Origin: Bugula neritina
Lineage: Eukaryota > Bryozoa > Gymnolaemata > Cheilostomatida > Bugulidae
Direction of reading: 5' to 3'
DNA length: 64,000 nucleotides
Assembly: GCA_964035545.1 (NCBI GenBank)
Contig: OZ037772.1
Location: 11,597,818-11,661,817 of the forward strand
Of the stretch, positions 36,201 through 49,533 are shown piece after piece. A model generated the notes under the pieces. That model worked only from the letters and a program-made list of their open reading frames with translations, was not told the origin of the DNA and searched no databases. Each line of letters starts with the position of its first letter. The first letter of the stretch is position 1. A program made the position numbers and the translations under genes.

Positions 36201-38265
36201 GCGAATACACTCATTTGCGAGCATGAAGAATTTTAAATGGCGACTAGTAGCAGCCAAGGTGCTGTATGCATGAGTCAGAACTTCAAATAACAGGGCTTCT
36301 TTTTCATCCTTGCACTCAGTTGTAGTTGCAAGCATCTTTAAATGGCTGTAAAATGTATTTTCTGAACTGACATTCAAATGCAATCTTAAATCTTGAAATG
36401 CTTCTATAAGTGTCTTGTAGGCATCAGCATAAGCAAAACAGCAATTCAGACACTGACTTCGCAAAATCTTGTACCTGATTTTGCACAGCTGACATGAATT
36501 TTCGTTATCAATTAGCCAACTCAAGTAACTCAAAGTCACGCTGTACTTCTTCTCAGACATCATGATAAAGCAAACCATTTCAGCAAGACTTTTGTCATCA
36601 TGAGAGAAAGCTATCTGCTGCGATTCATATTTGTCTCGAATGATTTTCAAAAACTTGTGGCAACTAGAATCAACATTATCATGTCCAACAGCAAAGTAAA
36701 GCCTTTCTAGAGCAATGCCAGGTTTACCAACAAAGTTCAGCACTTTTACTAACTGTAAAAAATCAGATTTCACAATTTGGAAGCCGTTTAAAAATTCCTG
36801 TAGAGCTTTGTTGATGTTGAATCCTGCAACAAATGAATTTGTTTCTGGGTCTACAGCAGACAAGATTAGTTTGCGAACACTATGATTGGTGCATTCTTTA
36901 ATAGGCACGAGGAGACAACCGAGAATGACGAATATGTTTGTGGGCATGTGATAGTGCTTCTTTTTGTGAGCAGTTGACTGGTTGTATGTGTACAGTGATA
37001 GATGCTCTGATTTGGTTCCAAGTTCTAGGTAGGCAACGGTGCGGGTGTACAGTGACAGTCCCAAGACAATTTGCAGATAGCGATGGTTCTCTTTTGACAA
37101 ACCTTTGTCTAGAAGGTTGTCAAATATTTTCCAAACGTACTTTGAATCAAAACCCAATGCGATGGAAAGGCTGAGAGCTAGCAATGTGATAAACCGAAAG
37201 ATGTCAGTTTTTGTAGTTATGTCAAAATTCTGAGGTGATCCAAAATTCTTAGCAACTGGCATGAAGCTGTACTTTTCCATATCAGCGGAAAAACCTCTCA
37301 AGCGCTTTTCTGCCACATGCTTGCTGCATGCAACCGTATTTTGTTCATATGTCATTCGCTCAAATGAAAAGGCTTTATACAACCTTTCACCATTATAAGT
37401 GGAGTATATCAAAGTGGAATTGGCAAGTAAATCTGCCACATCCCCAGTGTAGTCCCCTAAAGGTGCTTTAAGTCCGTTTTTATATAGTTCCATCATTCCT
37501 TCTACTGTTTGAATTTTATGAAGCCCAAAAGGTTTTCCAGTAGGAATATTCCCAGCCCTAGAGCCAAATCCATCAATTCTGTATCCAGTCACAGCCGGTT
37601 TACTGAATGTAGCTTCGACCAACTCTTTCAGTTTGAATATGCTTAACGGAGACTCACCAAGATTGTTAATTTGAAAATAACTTTCAACAGCAAGTTTCCA
37701 AAAATAGTCAAGATTTTTGTCAGTTTCAACGAGAATGACGTACTCAATATCTGAATAAGGTGTGACCACCCCACTGGGAACCGAACCAAGACCCAACACC
37801 GCAAAATCACATGGTGGAAACACATCAATCTTAGCTAGAACGTCTACGCTAGACTTCATAACTTGCTTAGAAAAAGTGATGAAACCTTCGGCACACAGCT
37901 GACTTTTGCCAAACACGCTGGTAGCAAAATTGTAAGCCTGCTTCAGATTGGCTTCGCTAAAAATATCAAGCATATCAAGCTTTACTTCCTCTTCTTTCAA
38001 ACTTTCAAAGTTGATTTGTGTAGCTTTCCTGAACTCTTGAAGCTGAACTTTGTGATGGTTGACAAGGTCTCTGTGCTCAGAGAAAGACAAAGGATGGTTT
38101 CCTTTGTACCAATCTACCTCAATTTGGTACAGAAACTCAGCTCTGTCAATGCTGTCTTTATCTCTTGCCAGGCAAGCGTTGGCCAACCCATGTGCCTAAA
38201 AGTGTTAATATCTTAATATCAACAGCTACCTGTGCTTAAGTAGTGTGAGTGTGTGGTGTGGTGGT

Positions 38266-38311
<46 letters not shown>

Positions 38312-40326
38312 GTGTGTGTCTGTGTGTGGTGTGTGGTGTGTGTGTGTAGCAGCTGTTTTCTAGGTTAAATATGCCAATATATTGTAATGCAACATAATAA
38401 TATTATGATGGTATAACATAATATGTTATAGTATAATTATACAATGTAGCATAATGCAACCTACTATAATATAATGTAATGGTACATAATATGCTATACT
38501 ATAAAACAGTATAAGAATATACTATAATGTAGTTTAACATAGTGTAATATGACATATCATATTATAGTATTTTAACATATTATAGGATCAATTTTATGAA
38601 ACATAATGTGTTTAAAAAACTGATCACCAGATAAGATAACCGTGTAAGCTAAGGATGATGTATTACTTGAAAGGTTTGTCTTCTTTTTAGAATTAGAATT
38701 ATATTAAAATTATATAACATAGATTTTTATTTTGTCAAAAGTTAATCATAGTATAATATGCTAATTCCTTCCATTTGATGGTCTATTCGAATAAAAACTA
38801 AGATGATTGGCTCGTATTTTCTGCACACATCATCTAACGCCAATAAACTATCGGTTGGCAAATAATTTTTATAATGAAATCTCATTCATTTTGGACATGA
38901 AACCTTTAATAAGTACACACTGAACTTTACACCCGGAACCCCTCGGCATTTATTCATCAGCCTGCTGATTCGATGTCATTTTGATTAATGGAGATTCAAC
39001 AAATATTCTAATAATCAAAGGTCAGTATGCTAATCATAGTGCACGTGGCAATGAATATAAAGATATAATGTACTTTGCCAGAGTAATCACCATATAGAAT
39101 AATTATTATTAACCCTGTTCAGAGTTCACTTGCACTCGTTTTCATGGCAATAACAACTTGAATCATTCAAAATTGTTCTGTTCGTATAATGTATTCAAGT
39201 GTTTTCATAAGCCTAGGGCCACACTGTGCGTATTTTCGCATGCGAAAATTGAAATCACAAGTAGCAAAGGTGTCCACTGTGCGCGTTGAGAAAACATTCG
39301 CACTTGTCGCTCTGCATTTTCAACGCAAGTGCGAACCGTCTCTGTCGTCGTCACCTAATTGGCTGGTAGTTATTAAGCGAGCCCAATTTCTTTATTTTAG
39401 TGCTAAATTCCAGTAAATTGCGTTTTATTGAAAGCGAGTGCGATTTAAAAATGAAAGCTTTATTTATCACGCATCACTGACGCTACAGTGGACGCCTTTG
39501 CTACTTGTGGTTTCAATTTTCGCATGCGAAAATACGCACCGTGTGGCCCTAGGCTAAATATGAATACATTAGTCAGTTCAGTCGTTTCTACTTGTATCTA
39601 TTTCGTAACTTTTATTGCTTTGATGATAGCCTACACCCTTAAACTCGATGAACTATAGGCAAACATAGAGATACAACGAAATTCTGGAATGTTACAGAGC
39701 TGAAATGTATCTTGCAGATATAAACAAGAGTATAGGACTTTGATATGCTCAGCTGAGAAGCTTTGCTATAACTAGTTAAGCTCTAAGTTAGAGTCATTCA
39801 AAAGTAATTTACATGTTAATATTTGAGGACTACAGAGACCATTGAATGCATTGTAGAACCAACACACTGGATAGAGTTTTTACAGAACATAAGGGCTTAA
39901 AATAATGTAATAAAGTCATAATAATTGCAAAGCTATAACATAGATGGGCAGTTTAGCCATAATTTTCTTGCCATATTTTTCTAATAGTTATGAGAGTATT
40001 TGCAGCATTTGAGGTTGAGTGATTAAAGTTATGTTACTGCAGCTTTAACTTAACAGTTGTTATATATACCTTGTATTTCTAATTCTGAACTTGAAAAAAC
40101 TTTGATGTTGTATTCGATGTTCAGCAACCACAAAATATTAATGGTTTATAAAGTAAAGCTGAAGAATGGTGCAGGGAGACAAAGTCCTTTCTATCTATAG
40201 CAACATTATTTTATGCTAATCACAATACTGTTTACTCACTTTGACGTAATCCCACCAGTTTCCGGTTCCATTTGCCTTTCCATGATACTTCCTGGCCAAA
40301 AATTCCATGAACGGAAAATCCCCCAT
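33204..40326 (-). CDS. Nucleotidyltransferase-fold protein with long TPR array (paralogue B)
   Basis: Two coding exons on the minus strand: 40326-40240 (29 codons) and 38195-33204, giving about 1692 residues. The leader exon starts MGDFPFM and ends in NWWDYVK before a GTGAGT donor. It aligns with the leader of gene A, and both join AHG at the same phase-0 splice. The TTG at 38186 is an internal codon, not a start. Residues about 166-183 read LGSVPSGVVTPYSDIEYV: the GS and DxE of a nucleotidyltransferase fold are kept, but the Arg of the GSxARG form in gene A is Ser. IDG...RAGNIPTG follows. From about residue 650 to 1600 there are roughly twenty TPR units of 40-44 residues (GEYNKALDFHQESL, GDYKRSLEFYDKAL and similar), more diverged from one another than in A. 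Function unknown; it may be a scaffold with a weakened or inactive transferase. Confidence 0.85.
38258..38346 (-). repeat. (TG)n microsatellite in intron 1 of gene B
   Basis: A TG run with TGG interruptions, within 65 bases of the exon 2 acceptor. Confidence 0.95.
39211..39554. mobile_element. Palindromic MITE, 344 bp, with 70-bp inverted ends
   Basis: 39211-39280 and 39485-39554 are inverted copies of 70 bp with three differences, starting GCCTAGGGCCACAC. Each arm contains its own short palindrome (TTTTCGCATGCGAAAA). TAA flanks both sides (39208-39210 and 39555-39557), compatible with the 3-bp TWA duplication of PIF/Harbinger elements, although such a short match in AT-rich DNA can be chance. 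It encodes nothing. It sits inside intron 1 of the minus-strand gene B. Confidence 0.85.
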
Positions 40327-40897
40327 GATTCTGTAATATTGAGAAATCCTTATCTTAGATGCGATAATTCAGAACCTGGCTATATGGTACAGACTGAGGG
40401 AGCCCTTTACCCCTACCCCTACCCCTACCCCCACCCCCAGAGCTTGTATACATAACACACCTATACTATAACATGTGATGGTGCTATTGAGTAACTGATA
40501 CACCTTTAATATAAACATTGATCAAAGTTTAAGATTATATGCTTATTTTGAACAACCCCAGCCTTGCATTGTGATTCAGACCTTTTCCAATCATAGCCAC
40601 CATAAAGTCTTAGATCTATACAGTAGAGAGGAAAGTAGGGAGGGGGAGGGGGAGATGCAACACTACTTTATAGCAAGTAGTCAGGTACTGTGAGCTGTTG
40701 AACTGACGACCAATAATAAAAGAGGGTTTACTTCACTTCACATAGAAAGCCCTCAAATTATCAATATAGTCTAACAGGTAACTATGTAAATATGCCTGCA
40801 GGTAAATGTAAATATGCCTGCAGGTAGATGAAACTAGGGCTATAGAGTAGAGACTATTTTGACTAGTACTTCAACTACTCTACACATTGCTAGAAAG

Positions 40898-40954
40898 ATT
40901 GAGACCTTCGTGGTTACTAAGCAAACGCTGTAACCCCGAGACCACGGCTGCTCC
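40898..40954 (-). repeat. Possible tRNA-derived SINE relic
   Basis: On the minus strand the stretch reads like a tRNA-type head: an A-box-like TGGTCTCGGGG, then GCGTTTGCTTAGTAACCACG, then a decayed B-box region. It shares GCTTAGTAA and CAC..A..GGTC with 30744-30776. It is too degenerate to be a working tRNA. Confidence 0.3.
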
Positions 40955-41326
40955 TTAATTCTAACAAAATTTATGATCTATGGCAATATATGGTAGTATG
41001 TTATTATAAATAATTATACATAATATAATAGTATATTAATATAATAGTCATATAATAGCATACTATAATACTGTACAGGTATTTTAATACAAATTATTCT
41101 ATTTTAATAACAATTAAAATTTTGATCACTGTTATATCCTGCATACAATCAAGAATAATTTCTATACAACTGCTTGGCCATGAAATAAAACGAATTGGTC
41201 ACATTTCGATTCCATTCAAATCTCTGCACCTAACAAGCAATACACACCATGGCAAGCTTGTACTAACCTCTGCTAAGCGCAGTGAACTCAAGCGAATCTA
41301 CCGTTCAAGTCCACCTCCAAGCTAGT

Positions 41327-41408
41327 TGCTCAAGTGTACCTTCAAGTCTACTGCTCAAGTATACCTTCAAGTCTACTGCTCAAGTATACCTTCAAGTCTA
41401 TGGCTCAA
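41327..41408 (+). repeat. About 25-bp repeat, three copies
   Basis: The unit CTGCTCAAGTATACCTTCAA plus GTCTA is repeated with small changes. No function is evident. Confidence 0.75.
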
Positions 41409-43590
41409 GGCTGAAATACAAATTAAGTTTTGTAATATTCAAAATACACTTTAACGGCACAATGGTAATTCTATATTTATATTATAATAAAATAACATGC
41501 CTATAGTAGAGTCTGTAGGTAAGATGACAATTTCAAATGTAAACATTTAGAAAATATAAATGTTGAAACTAGGACAGCTAAATTTCAAGGTAGTTGATAG
41601 TAATATATTGATATTACTTGAATATTGATTACTTGAATAAAGAGAAGTGTCTAAGGGTACGCGTTAGGCTGTTGGAATTTTCATTAAAAGCTTTTCATAA
41701 TTTATGAGAACTCTTTTTACTAAGTAATTAAAGCTTATGTAGGCTTTTTAGCTTTATATTAGATTGACTCTGAAGAATAAGTCTAAGAAAAAATAACTGG
41801 GTTGTTGATAATATGTTATAGCCTATACGTATAGTAACGTAATTCAACAAGTGTTAGGCGATAAAAAACAACTAAAATATTAACATTAATGCTAAATATT
41901 TAGTACCCTCTATAGAGTTAAATCTTCATCTACCGGCATTTTATTTTCTCTCAGAAATATTTTATGCTTACTTCTACACTTCTATGGGATTTTAACTAAA
42001 TATTTCATATATTCTAGGGAAGCCGAAAACATTGTACTTACACAATATATGTAAAATCTGTCTGCTACATTACCCTCCCCTCCTGTTTATATATCCCTCT
42101 CTCTCTCTGTGATGTCACTTCCTCTGTTTATGCTATCTTTGTACAGACTATCTGATAGAATACGGGTGATACTCCGCCTACTACAGTTGAGACTACAATA
42201 CACATATCTCAATGACCAACTTACATCTGCAGTAGCGGCTTAAGTACTGATGGTGCAAGCAGTTGAAACTGCGTATACACAAATAACTGACCCCTGTCAA
42301 CATATGCTGATATACCAACAAGCAATAGAGGAAGTTAGCTTATCTCCTCTTTTAACAATAGTTGATAAGCTGAATAAATTATTCTAAATTCAAATTAATG
42401 CCCTGCAGAAGCTCTTTTTGTGATTTGAATTTTGCAAGCATTCAATAAATTTTTAAGATGATAAATTACTTCAGTTTTGATTGTGCAAGAACTTAGTTTT
42501 TTTCTGGTATTGTAAAAACCTTCAATTTCTTTCACACCATGAAATTAGTATATACCTATACAGTGTTCCCTCCATATCTCACTAAGTTGCAGGTATTAAA
42601 CAGCTCTACCCATCACATAGTAGAATACCAAACTTAAATCACAGATAAATTAGGTCATTTTGTCCTTATACACATACCTAAGTCACAAAACAGAAGTTTA
42701 AGCCCTTCTCTTGACCAATGGAATTTTGTAAGAAATGGAAGAAGCACTGCATATGGATTGGCAGTAGCCATAACTGCATGCTATTTGTATAGAAAATATT
42801 ACGTTTGATGGAAAAAAAACAAGCATATTACAAAAAATTCTCTGTTATATATTTATATTATATTGATGTGACATCTAAATTTCTAATACTGCTTCTGCAT
42901 AATGATGCTTGGTTATGGAGAGGTTACTCACAGCAGCTCTGAAGAGGAGGCAATTTCCAAGCGTTGCACTACAAATTTATGTTGGAGTTGTGCCCTCTTG
43001 TAAGAGGATACTGCAAATAAGCACCGAATATGCAAACGACAGATAATATCCTGTTTCAAGGTCACAAGTCAGGTAGAGAGCTAAACTTGGTCATCATTTA
43101 TTAATCTTTCTCCAAGTATGTTGCAGCTTATAAGTTATACGAAATTAACATGATCGTCTGCTATATTATATATTTACACAATTTCAACTGTAATAAATTA
43201 CCTGCACCAACATTCTTTACTGCAAGAGATAAAAATGCTTTGCTACTTATGCACTCCACACAAGATTTTGGAAAGTTGGGCACTAGTACTTCAACAGTGT
43301 AGTTTTCCATATACAATGTGTTGAAATTCAATTTTGATGCAAGCAAATGAGAACATGAAATCGAGTTGACTTGTTATTCTATGTGTTTGTGTTTTAATGT
43401 TTCACATCTAGATTTCAAGTGCTAGTCTATATTACAGTGTGCATGGTAAATGTCATAAAAAGACCGGAATTTTTTTTCAATAGAAACTTCTATTAGATAT
43501 AGTGAATGACTAACTGAAAGTAAGAATTGAAAACTGAACAAATTTAAGGAAATCTACACAGGGTAAATATTGATTCTTAACCCACCAAAG

Positions 43591-43596
43591 TTTATT
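43591..43596 (-). terminator. Candidate polyadenylation signal of profilin
   Basis: AATAAA on the minus strand, about 280 bases after the profilin stop codon. Other AT-rich sites nearby could serve. Confidence 0.3.
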
Positions 43597-43874
43597 ATAG
43601 TTTGCTGTATATCATCAGTGATTAGATACCTTAGAATGTAGTGAGCATAAAGAACATAGATAAAGAGCTACAAGCAATGCTGTTGAAATAAAATAACCAG
43701 TAAACTTTACAGGACAGACTTGAGGTTGTCTGCGTAGGTGGTTCTTTACTAATAACTTAAACTGGTATACATAGAAGGTATCTTGAAGTTAGACGTCCAG
43801 ACATACGATACAGCAGGTGGATATAAGAGGGGGTCCAGAGCCGCTGTATGATAATGTCAAGGACTCAGCGCTGC

Positions 43875-45497
43875 TTAGTATCCGCTTGATTCAAGATACT
43901 TGGCTATTTTGTCTACAGCTTGAGTAGCACTTCTAGCAGCATCACCATGGCTTTCCGGTATAAAGACTATGATGATACCTACACAAATATACATTCACTC
44001 ACCATTTAACACAACTTAAGACAAAAGGGCAGTTTTGACAGACAAACTAAGCAGCCAAGTTCATGCCACACGCACGCGCACACACAGAGGGACATGTATC
44101 AGGTGTATTACACACAACAGTCACAAAAGCAATACAAACTAATCTTAATTATTCAAAGAGCAGGCTGACAGAAGAGGAACACTAGATATAATCATTTATC
44201 CAGCTCCACTGATAAGTACAGGCAACTGTAAGACTGAAAGAGAGGCTCCAACTCACCTCGAGTAGTAGACTGGGCAATTAGATTACCCATTCCACCTTTC
44301 TTAGCTGTTATAATTCTTCCATCCATATCTAGGTCTCTGAGGAACATATATTTTGTACCATCCACAGTGACACCAGTAAGCTAAGGGTAGAAGATAATAA
44401 CTACAGGCTGACATCATAGAATATGCAGCTCATATAAACAACAATAGTACTAGTAGTAGTAGTAGTACTAGTAGCAGCAGTAGAAGTACTTGTAGCAGTA
44501 GTACTAGTAGCAGTAGTAGTACTAATAGTAGGGATATCTTATGTACAGCCACTGCCACTTTAGTCACAGTGACAGCAACAACTACAAGTAATGCACTGAG
44601 CAGAATAGTGGACAGTTTTACAAGATGATGCCCTGAATTTAAACTCTTAAGCCTAAAAGTTTGTAAATACTGGCCATAGCTTTACTGCATATATTAGATC
44701 TCAAGAAAAGATGAGTTACCGGAAGAGTGGCCTGTACCGCATCACTGCTCTTTTTACTCATGACGCCTGCCAATGATGCAGCTTCCTGTGGAGTTATAGT
44801 CATAATTTGATGATTCTGCAAGAGAAAGAAGAGGTGATGGAGACCAGAGTCTAAGGTTTGGGCATACGACTGCACAGTCTGCAAAGCTGATAATTTAGAG
44901 AGGGAGTATATCGAGTGAAAATTAGAGATGTACATTTACCAAGTCTTCATCTACTAGCCAGTGTGACTGAGTGAGCTGCATAGGTTACTCAATATTGGCA
45001 TCTGAGTTACAGAAACCATGGTATAGAATACATATTTATATTTGCATTGGACTACACAACTGAATCATTTTAATTTACCCCAGTATTGGTGCAAATATCT
45101 ATTACGTTTAGCTGGAGCTCAATTAAAATAACCGACTAAGAATAATTAAACGGGGAGGGGGGGGGGGGGGTGGTGGTGATGCAGTGGCAACTATTAAGAA
45201 TATATCAAATCTAGAAGAGGGAATGGCTGAAAAAGACCTTCCCTGAAGAGGTAATATATATTAAGGTATAAGATAAACAGAGTTGGCACAGTGTGACGAT
45301 AGTACGTTGAACTGATGCTTGTACTAGTCACGTGACAACACAGAGCTGGATGTGATGTATCTAACGGATAACCATGTTATGAAACTCACGGCTCCGGTAA
45401 CAGGGGTCCAAATACTTCCATCCAGACCGATGATAGCGCCTTTGGTGACGACAGGGCAATCTCGGATGATGTTATCAATGTAGGGATCCCAAGACAT
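43875..45497 (-). CDS. PFN: Profilin
   Basis: Four exons on the minus strand: 45497-45390, 44815-44720, 44380-44257 and 43978-43875 (108, 96, 124 and 104 nt), giving 143 residues, a normal profilin length. Profilin binds monomeric actin and poly-proline ligands and feeds actin to formins and Ena/VASP. The N-terminus MSWDPYIDNII carries the conserved Trp3. GAIIGLDGSIWTP is the typical second strand with the second ligand-binding Trp. ITPQEAASLAGVM, then VDGTKYMFLRDLDMDGRIITAKK, match the central family segments. The end, QAVDKIAKYLESSGY, is the usual C-terminal helix. Intron phases 0, 0 and 1 are consistent. All donors are GT and acceptors AG. A further acceptor about 20 bases before the ATG suggests a non-coding first exon. 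Confidence 0.92.
44447..44535 (-). repeat. (AGT)n / (AGC)n trinucleotide run in profilin intron 2
   Basis: AGTAGTAGTACTAGTAGCAG-type triplets run for about 90 bases between the second and third coding exons. Confidence 0.85.
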
Positions 45498-48400
45498 GGT
45501 GAAGTAGAAAGTAGCAGAACTACAAGATACACAAACGAGACATCATCTAACAGAGGAGAGACCAGGTCATAGAGAGAAATACCAGAAAACTACTTCAATT
45601 TACCAAATGCACCCATAAACAGAAATTCTGGGTCCCTGATGTTAGGCTGAGCTTTTGCTACTGACACAACTTCATTCTACACACTAGTGACACTACAGTG
45701 CCACATACACAATGGTTATTGTCAGCTCAAACACACAATATAATACAATGCCCATTCACTGATAAGACATAATCCTAGCCACACACTCACCATATGCCCA
45801 TTAACCTGGCTGATACATGACCTAGTTTTGAGAGGAGATACCCCAAGAGTTCGTACATAAATCACTAGAGCACACAGATATGATGGCTAGACTGAGGGTT
45901 AGCACTTTCTGTGTATTACCAGTCATCCACCCAACCCGTGATAGGGAATGGAGCTAGAGCTGGCAGAAGATGCCTAGCTGATGGTAGGAGCAAGTAGGCT
46001 AGTAGGCAGTACCCAGTGAATGGTGAGTAAACAAACCTAAGTTAGGCTCATTAGCATTCAGTTATGACAAGATTGCTGATGAAAACAAACATTCATCACC
46101 CATTCCTTAGATATTAAAGTTCAGGAGCAGCTGAGTAGGGAGAGGTGGATGATTTCATCACAGATACTCTGGCATTTACTTAGCTGGTCAGATAATTACA
46201 ATGATTATTAGTAATTGACTAAAAGCAGTTCTTCACAATTCATCTACTGCTACATAACAGCCTATTGATATAATAGTGACCCGACACCTTCCACTCAGTC
46301 CACAACGCACACAGTATTACAACAGAGTTAACTTACAGTTGTAATAGCAATAGAATCAGTGAGCACTTTGCCAAATCTTTGTCAGCGAATCAAACCTGAA
46401 ATAGAAGGTTAGCCATGAGTTTAGAGGAAATAATGCATACAGTTTTTGAACTGACACCATACCATGAGTGATACAGGGAAGTTTGGTGTAAAACTTTGCC
46501 ATTTGAAACACAAAAAGTCCACTTCAGACTATGAAAAGGGGGGTGAAGTATCAATCCCCGATATCTGTGACAGCTGTGAGTAGATATGAGTTAATTGATT
46601 AGACATACACGCCCCATTACAATATCTAATATCTAATCAAACACCAACTTATTTTCCTATTGAGAGGAGACAACTGAAAATGGTTGAGTTTGTAAAAAGT
46701 CAAGCTATGAGTGAAAAGGGAGAGAACAGGATCGCAGACTAAGCGTAGGGCCACAGGATGTGGATTTTCTGATCTCAGACTAGTGGAAATAGTAACGGAG
46801 TTTCTTAAAAAGTACCAGCATATGCAGATGTTCATAGCTGTTAGTAGGACAGTGACTCAAATAATCACTAGGGTTGGAAGGAATTGAATGCAGGCTGGAC
46901 ACTAACCAGAATGTCATGACTGATAAGATTGCATGTTTCAGAGAGAATTAGTGACCTGCCCTGCTATCATTTACTGCAAGATGGCACACTGCCCATACTT
47001 TAATTTGAATGTTGTATGATCATGACCCATCTAATTGACTTGTGCTACTTACTTGAAATATAAATTTAGACATGAAACTTTCAGCAGAAAAGTTGAATCA
47101 AATATGTTTCAGCATAATAAATTTTATTTACACTACCCTGAATGTATCTTCATGAGTTATGCAGTCTATAAGCTTAAAAACTCACCAGTGGTTTATCTTT
47201 ATATAAACAAATAGGACTACTTAGAAGTTTTTAGCTCAAGATCAAAATAAGATATTAATGATTCTCATTTACAAGCATCAAACTAAAAGTAAATGATGGC
47301 CAGTTGTATAAATAGAAACTATGAAAAACTCTACTTAATCTACTCTACTTGATCACTTAGGAACTAAATAATTATCACTATTAGCATCTATAAACATTAG
47401 ACATAGCTTTAGATATTCATATACAACTACACTATGATCATCATCATGATTCTGATCAATCAAACTGACTCTCTGAGAGAGAAACTGCGAGTTAGTGTTA
47501 CTCCTACTTTCAATAGTACGAAGTTTGAGTTCCAAGTTTTAATCCCTTACCCGAAATTAAACTTACTTAAATTTAACCAAGTATTTTCCCCCAAATAAAT
47601 TTAAATCATAACCATCTACGTTACATCAAATTCCACTTACACAGTTACATTTACTGTTAAAACGCAATGTTCAACTTAACGTTGACTTTGAACACTTGAA
47701 AATAAACTTTAAATCCCAAGTCCAACTTTAAGGAGCAAGAGTTACACTTAACGTTGAACTTAAAATAAAAAAAGGTAGTTTAGCCTCAAGTTTTAGTTTA
47801 TAAGTACTAGCCCCTAGCTATTTTCATAATTTCCAAATTCACTTGGATTTAAATTTTATAATCGCGTAATGTTGAACGCCGTGAGTTAATGATTCAAAGG
47901 AAAAGAAATTTCAAAATAGCTTATGAAAGTCAAACACAAAGAAGTTCTTTATCTAAAATATAGAGCATTTATATAAATTGTAAAAATATAATAATAAAAG
48001 TAATGACGCGAAGATAAAAGACACATCTCTACTTACCCTATAACACCGGTTTGTGCCAGCAATGAAAGGACATGTGGGAAGTATTAATCATTAAAGTATA
48101 AATGCGCCAACAATAAGTTGCAATATTTTGAGTTATTTTTGCAGTTTGGTTGCGTTTGTAAGTGAAACATTAATTTAAACATAAAATAATTATATATTTT
48201 TTATAATCTTTTGTTTAAATTACTCTGTGTTAGAAACAAATTTTAAAAAGTGCTTTTTTATATCAATGCGCAAAACATTTTTTACTACCTGATCTATATT
48301 GGTAGTGTACGAAAAGTCGAAGTAAAATTTTAAAATATAGAAGCAAAAAATAATTTTAAATTTACAGCAAACATTATTAAAAATTTTTGCTTCAAATAAA

Positions 48401-48846
48401 GTGCAAATCACAATTTTAGAACTTTAAATTCATCCGAAATAATTTAAATACGGATAATAATTCTGTTACCTAGTCTTAGCAGTAAGTATGAGTGGACAAC
48501 CCTGACTAAAATAAGACCATTCATGCAATAATTTTGTATTTAACTCCTTGTGAGAACCTATTTTTCTAGTGGGCTAACAACTTTTTTCTAAATTGCTCGA
48601 AAGGAAAAGTTATATGATTGTAAAATAAAATATCATGCAAATTTATAGTCACCATTCCTATGAGAAACCCCTGATCGAAGGGTTTTTGTTAAATCAGGCT
48701 AAGGACTTATTCAGATTGAGCACAGGAGCAATTATGACTTGATGCTCTTCTTAACATCGCCAATGACCTTTGTTGGGCTCAAACCAATAACTTCATGCTT
48801 ACTAGGCACGAAGTCATGGGTATATATATATTTAAAGATATATTTA

Positions 48847-48892
<46 letters not shown>

Positions 48893-49533
48893 CAAACTGT
48901 GATGTGACAAGTTGATCAGTAATATATTTTGAGCAATTAAATTTGTTATAGAAGTAAGCATAGAGAAATTATATTTGTGAGTCTGAATCTGCTTAAAATA
49001 ATTATATAGCATCACTATATCGTAAATCGTTAGTCCAGTTAAATAGTCTTTGAATAATTATATATTAAAAATAATATCAGTGAAAATCACCGCATAACAT
49101 CACACAGCAGAATGAGCAATTACCAAAATATAGCTGATGAACAACCAGTTATAAAACAATGAAATGATGTCGTATACTAATTTGGCTTGCACTAACCACA
49201 GCACATAATCAAATAATTGCAATGATAATAAAATGATACTAATTAATCATGATAATAAGATGAAATCAAATAGTAGGTTACATATAATATGTTAAATTGG
49301 ATTGAATTGGTATGAAAAAGGCATGAAACAATTTGCAGTAGGCATATATGCATGTAAAATAATTGATGTATTTATGGAAAGGCAACAAACAATAGCATAA
49401 AATATAAATGTATATAATTAATGGATTAGCATCCAGTTTGTTCCATTTCTTGGTTGAGGATTTAGTGATTATGACGGTTTTGAGATAGGTTCAATCAAAA
49501 TCAACCAAGTAGATAAATTGACCAGCTTGTAAC
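45498..49533. other. Intergenic upstream of profilin, no gene seen
   Basis: AT-rich, with only short shadow frames. It includes a (TA)n microsatellite at about 48850-48890. The profilin promoter and any 5' UTR exon should lie in its first kilobase or two, but I cannot point to them. Confidence 0.5.
48848..48891. repeat. (TA)n microsatellite
   Basis: More than 40 bases of TA, preceded by TATATTTAAAGATATATTTAAG. Confidence 0.95.

Larger units (their letters stand above)
40331..43874. other. Intergenic between gene B and profilin
   Basis: No gene recognised. It contains a short CCCCTA run (about 40409-40436), a 25-bp repeat at 41327-41408, a possible SINE relic at 40898-40954 and a candidate polyadenylation signal for profilin at 43591. 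A 61-residue minus-strand frame at 43161-43346 could be an exon fragment, but nothing supports it. Confidence 0.5.

Noticed and set aside
40409-40436. CCCCTA tandem run, considered as an interstitial telomere repeat
   Set aside because: The animal telomere unit is TTAGGG; this run is short and of a different unit.
43161-43346. Protein-like 61-residue minus-strand frame
   Set aside because: No flanking exons or domain could be tied to it; may be chance.
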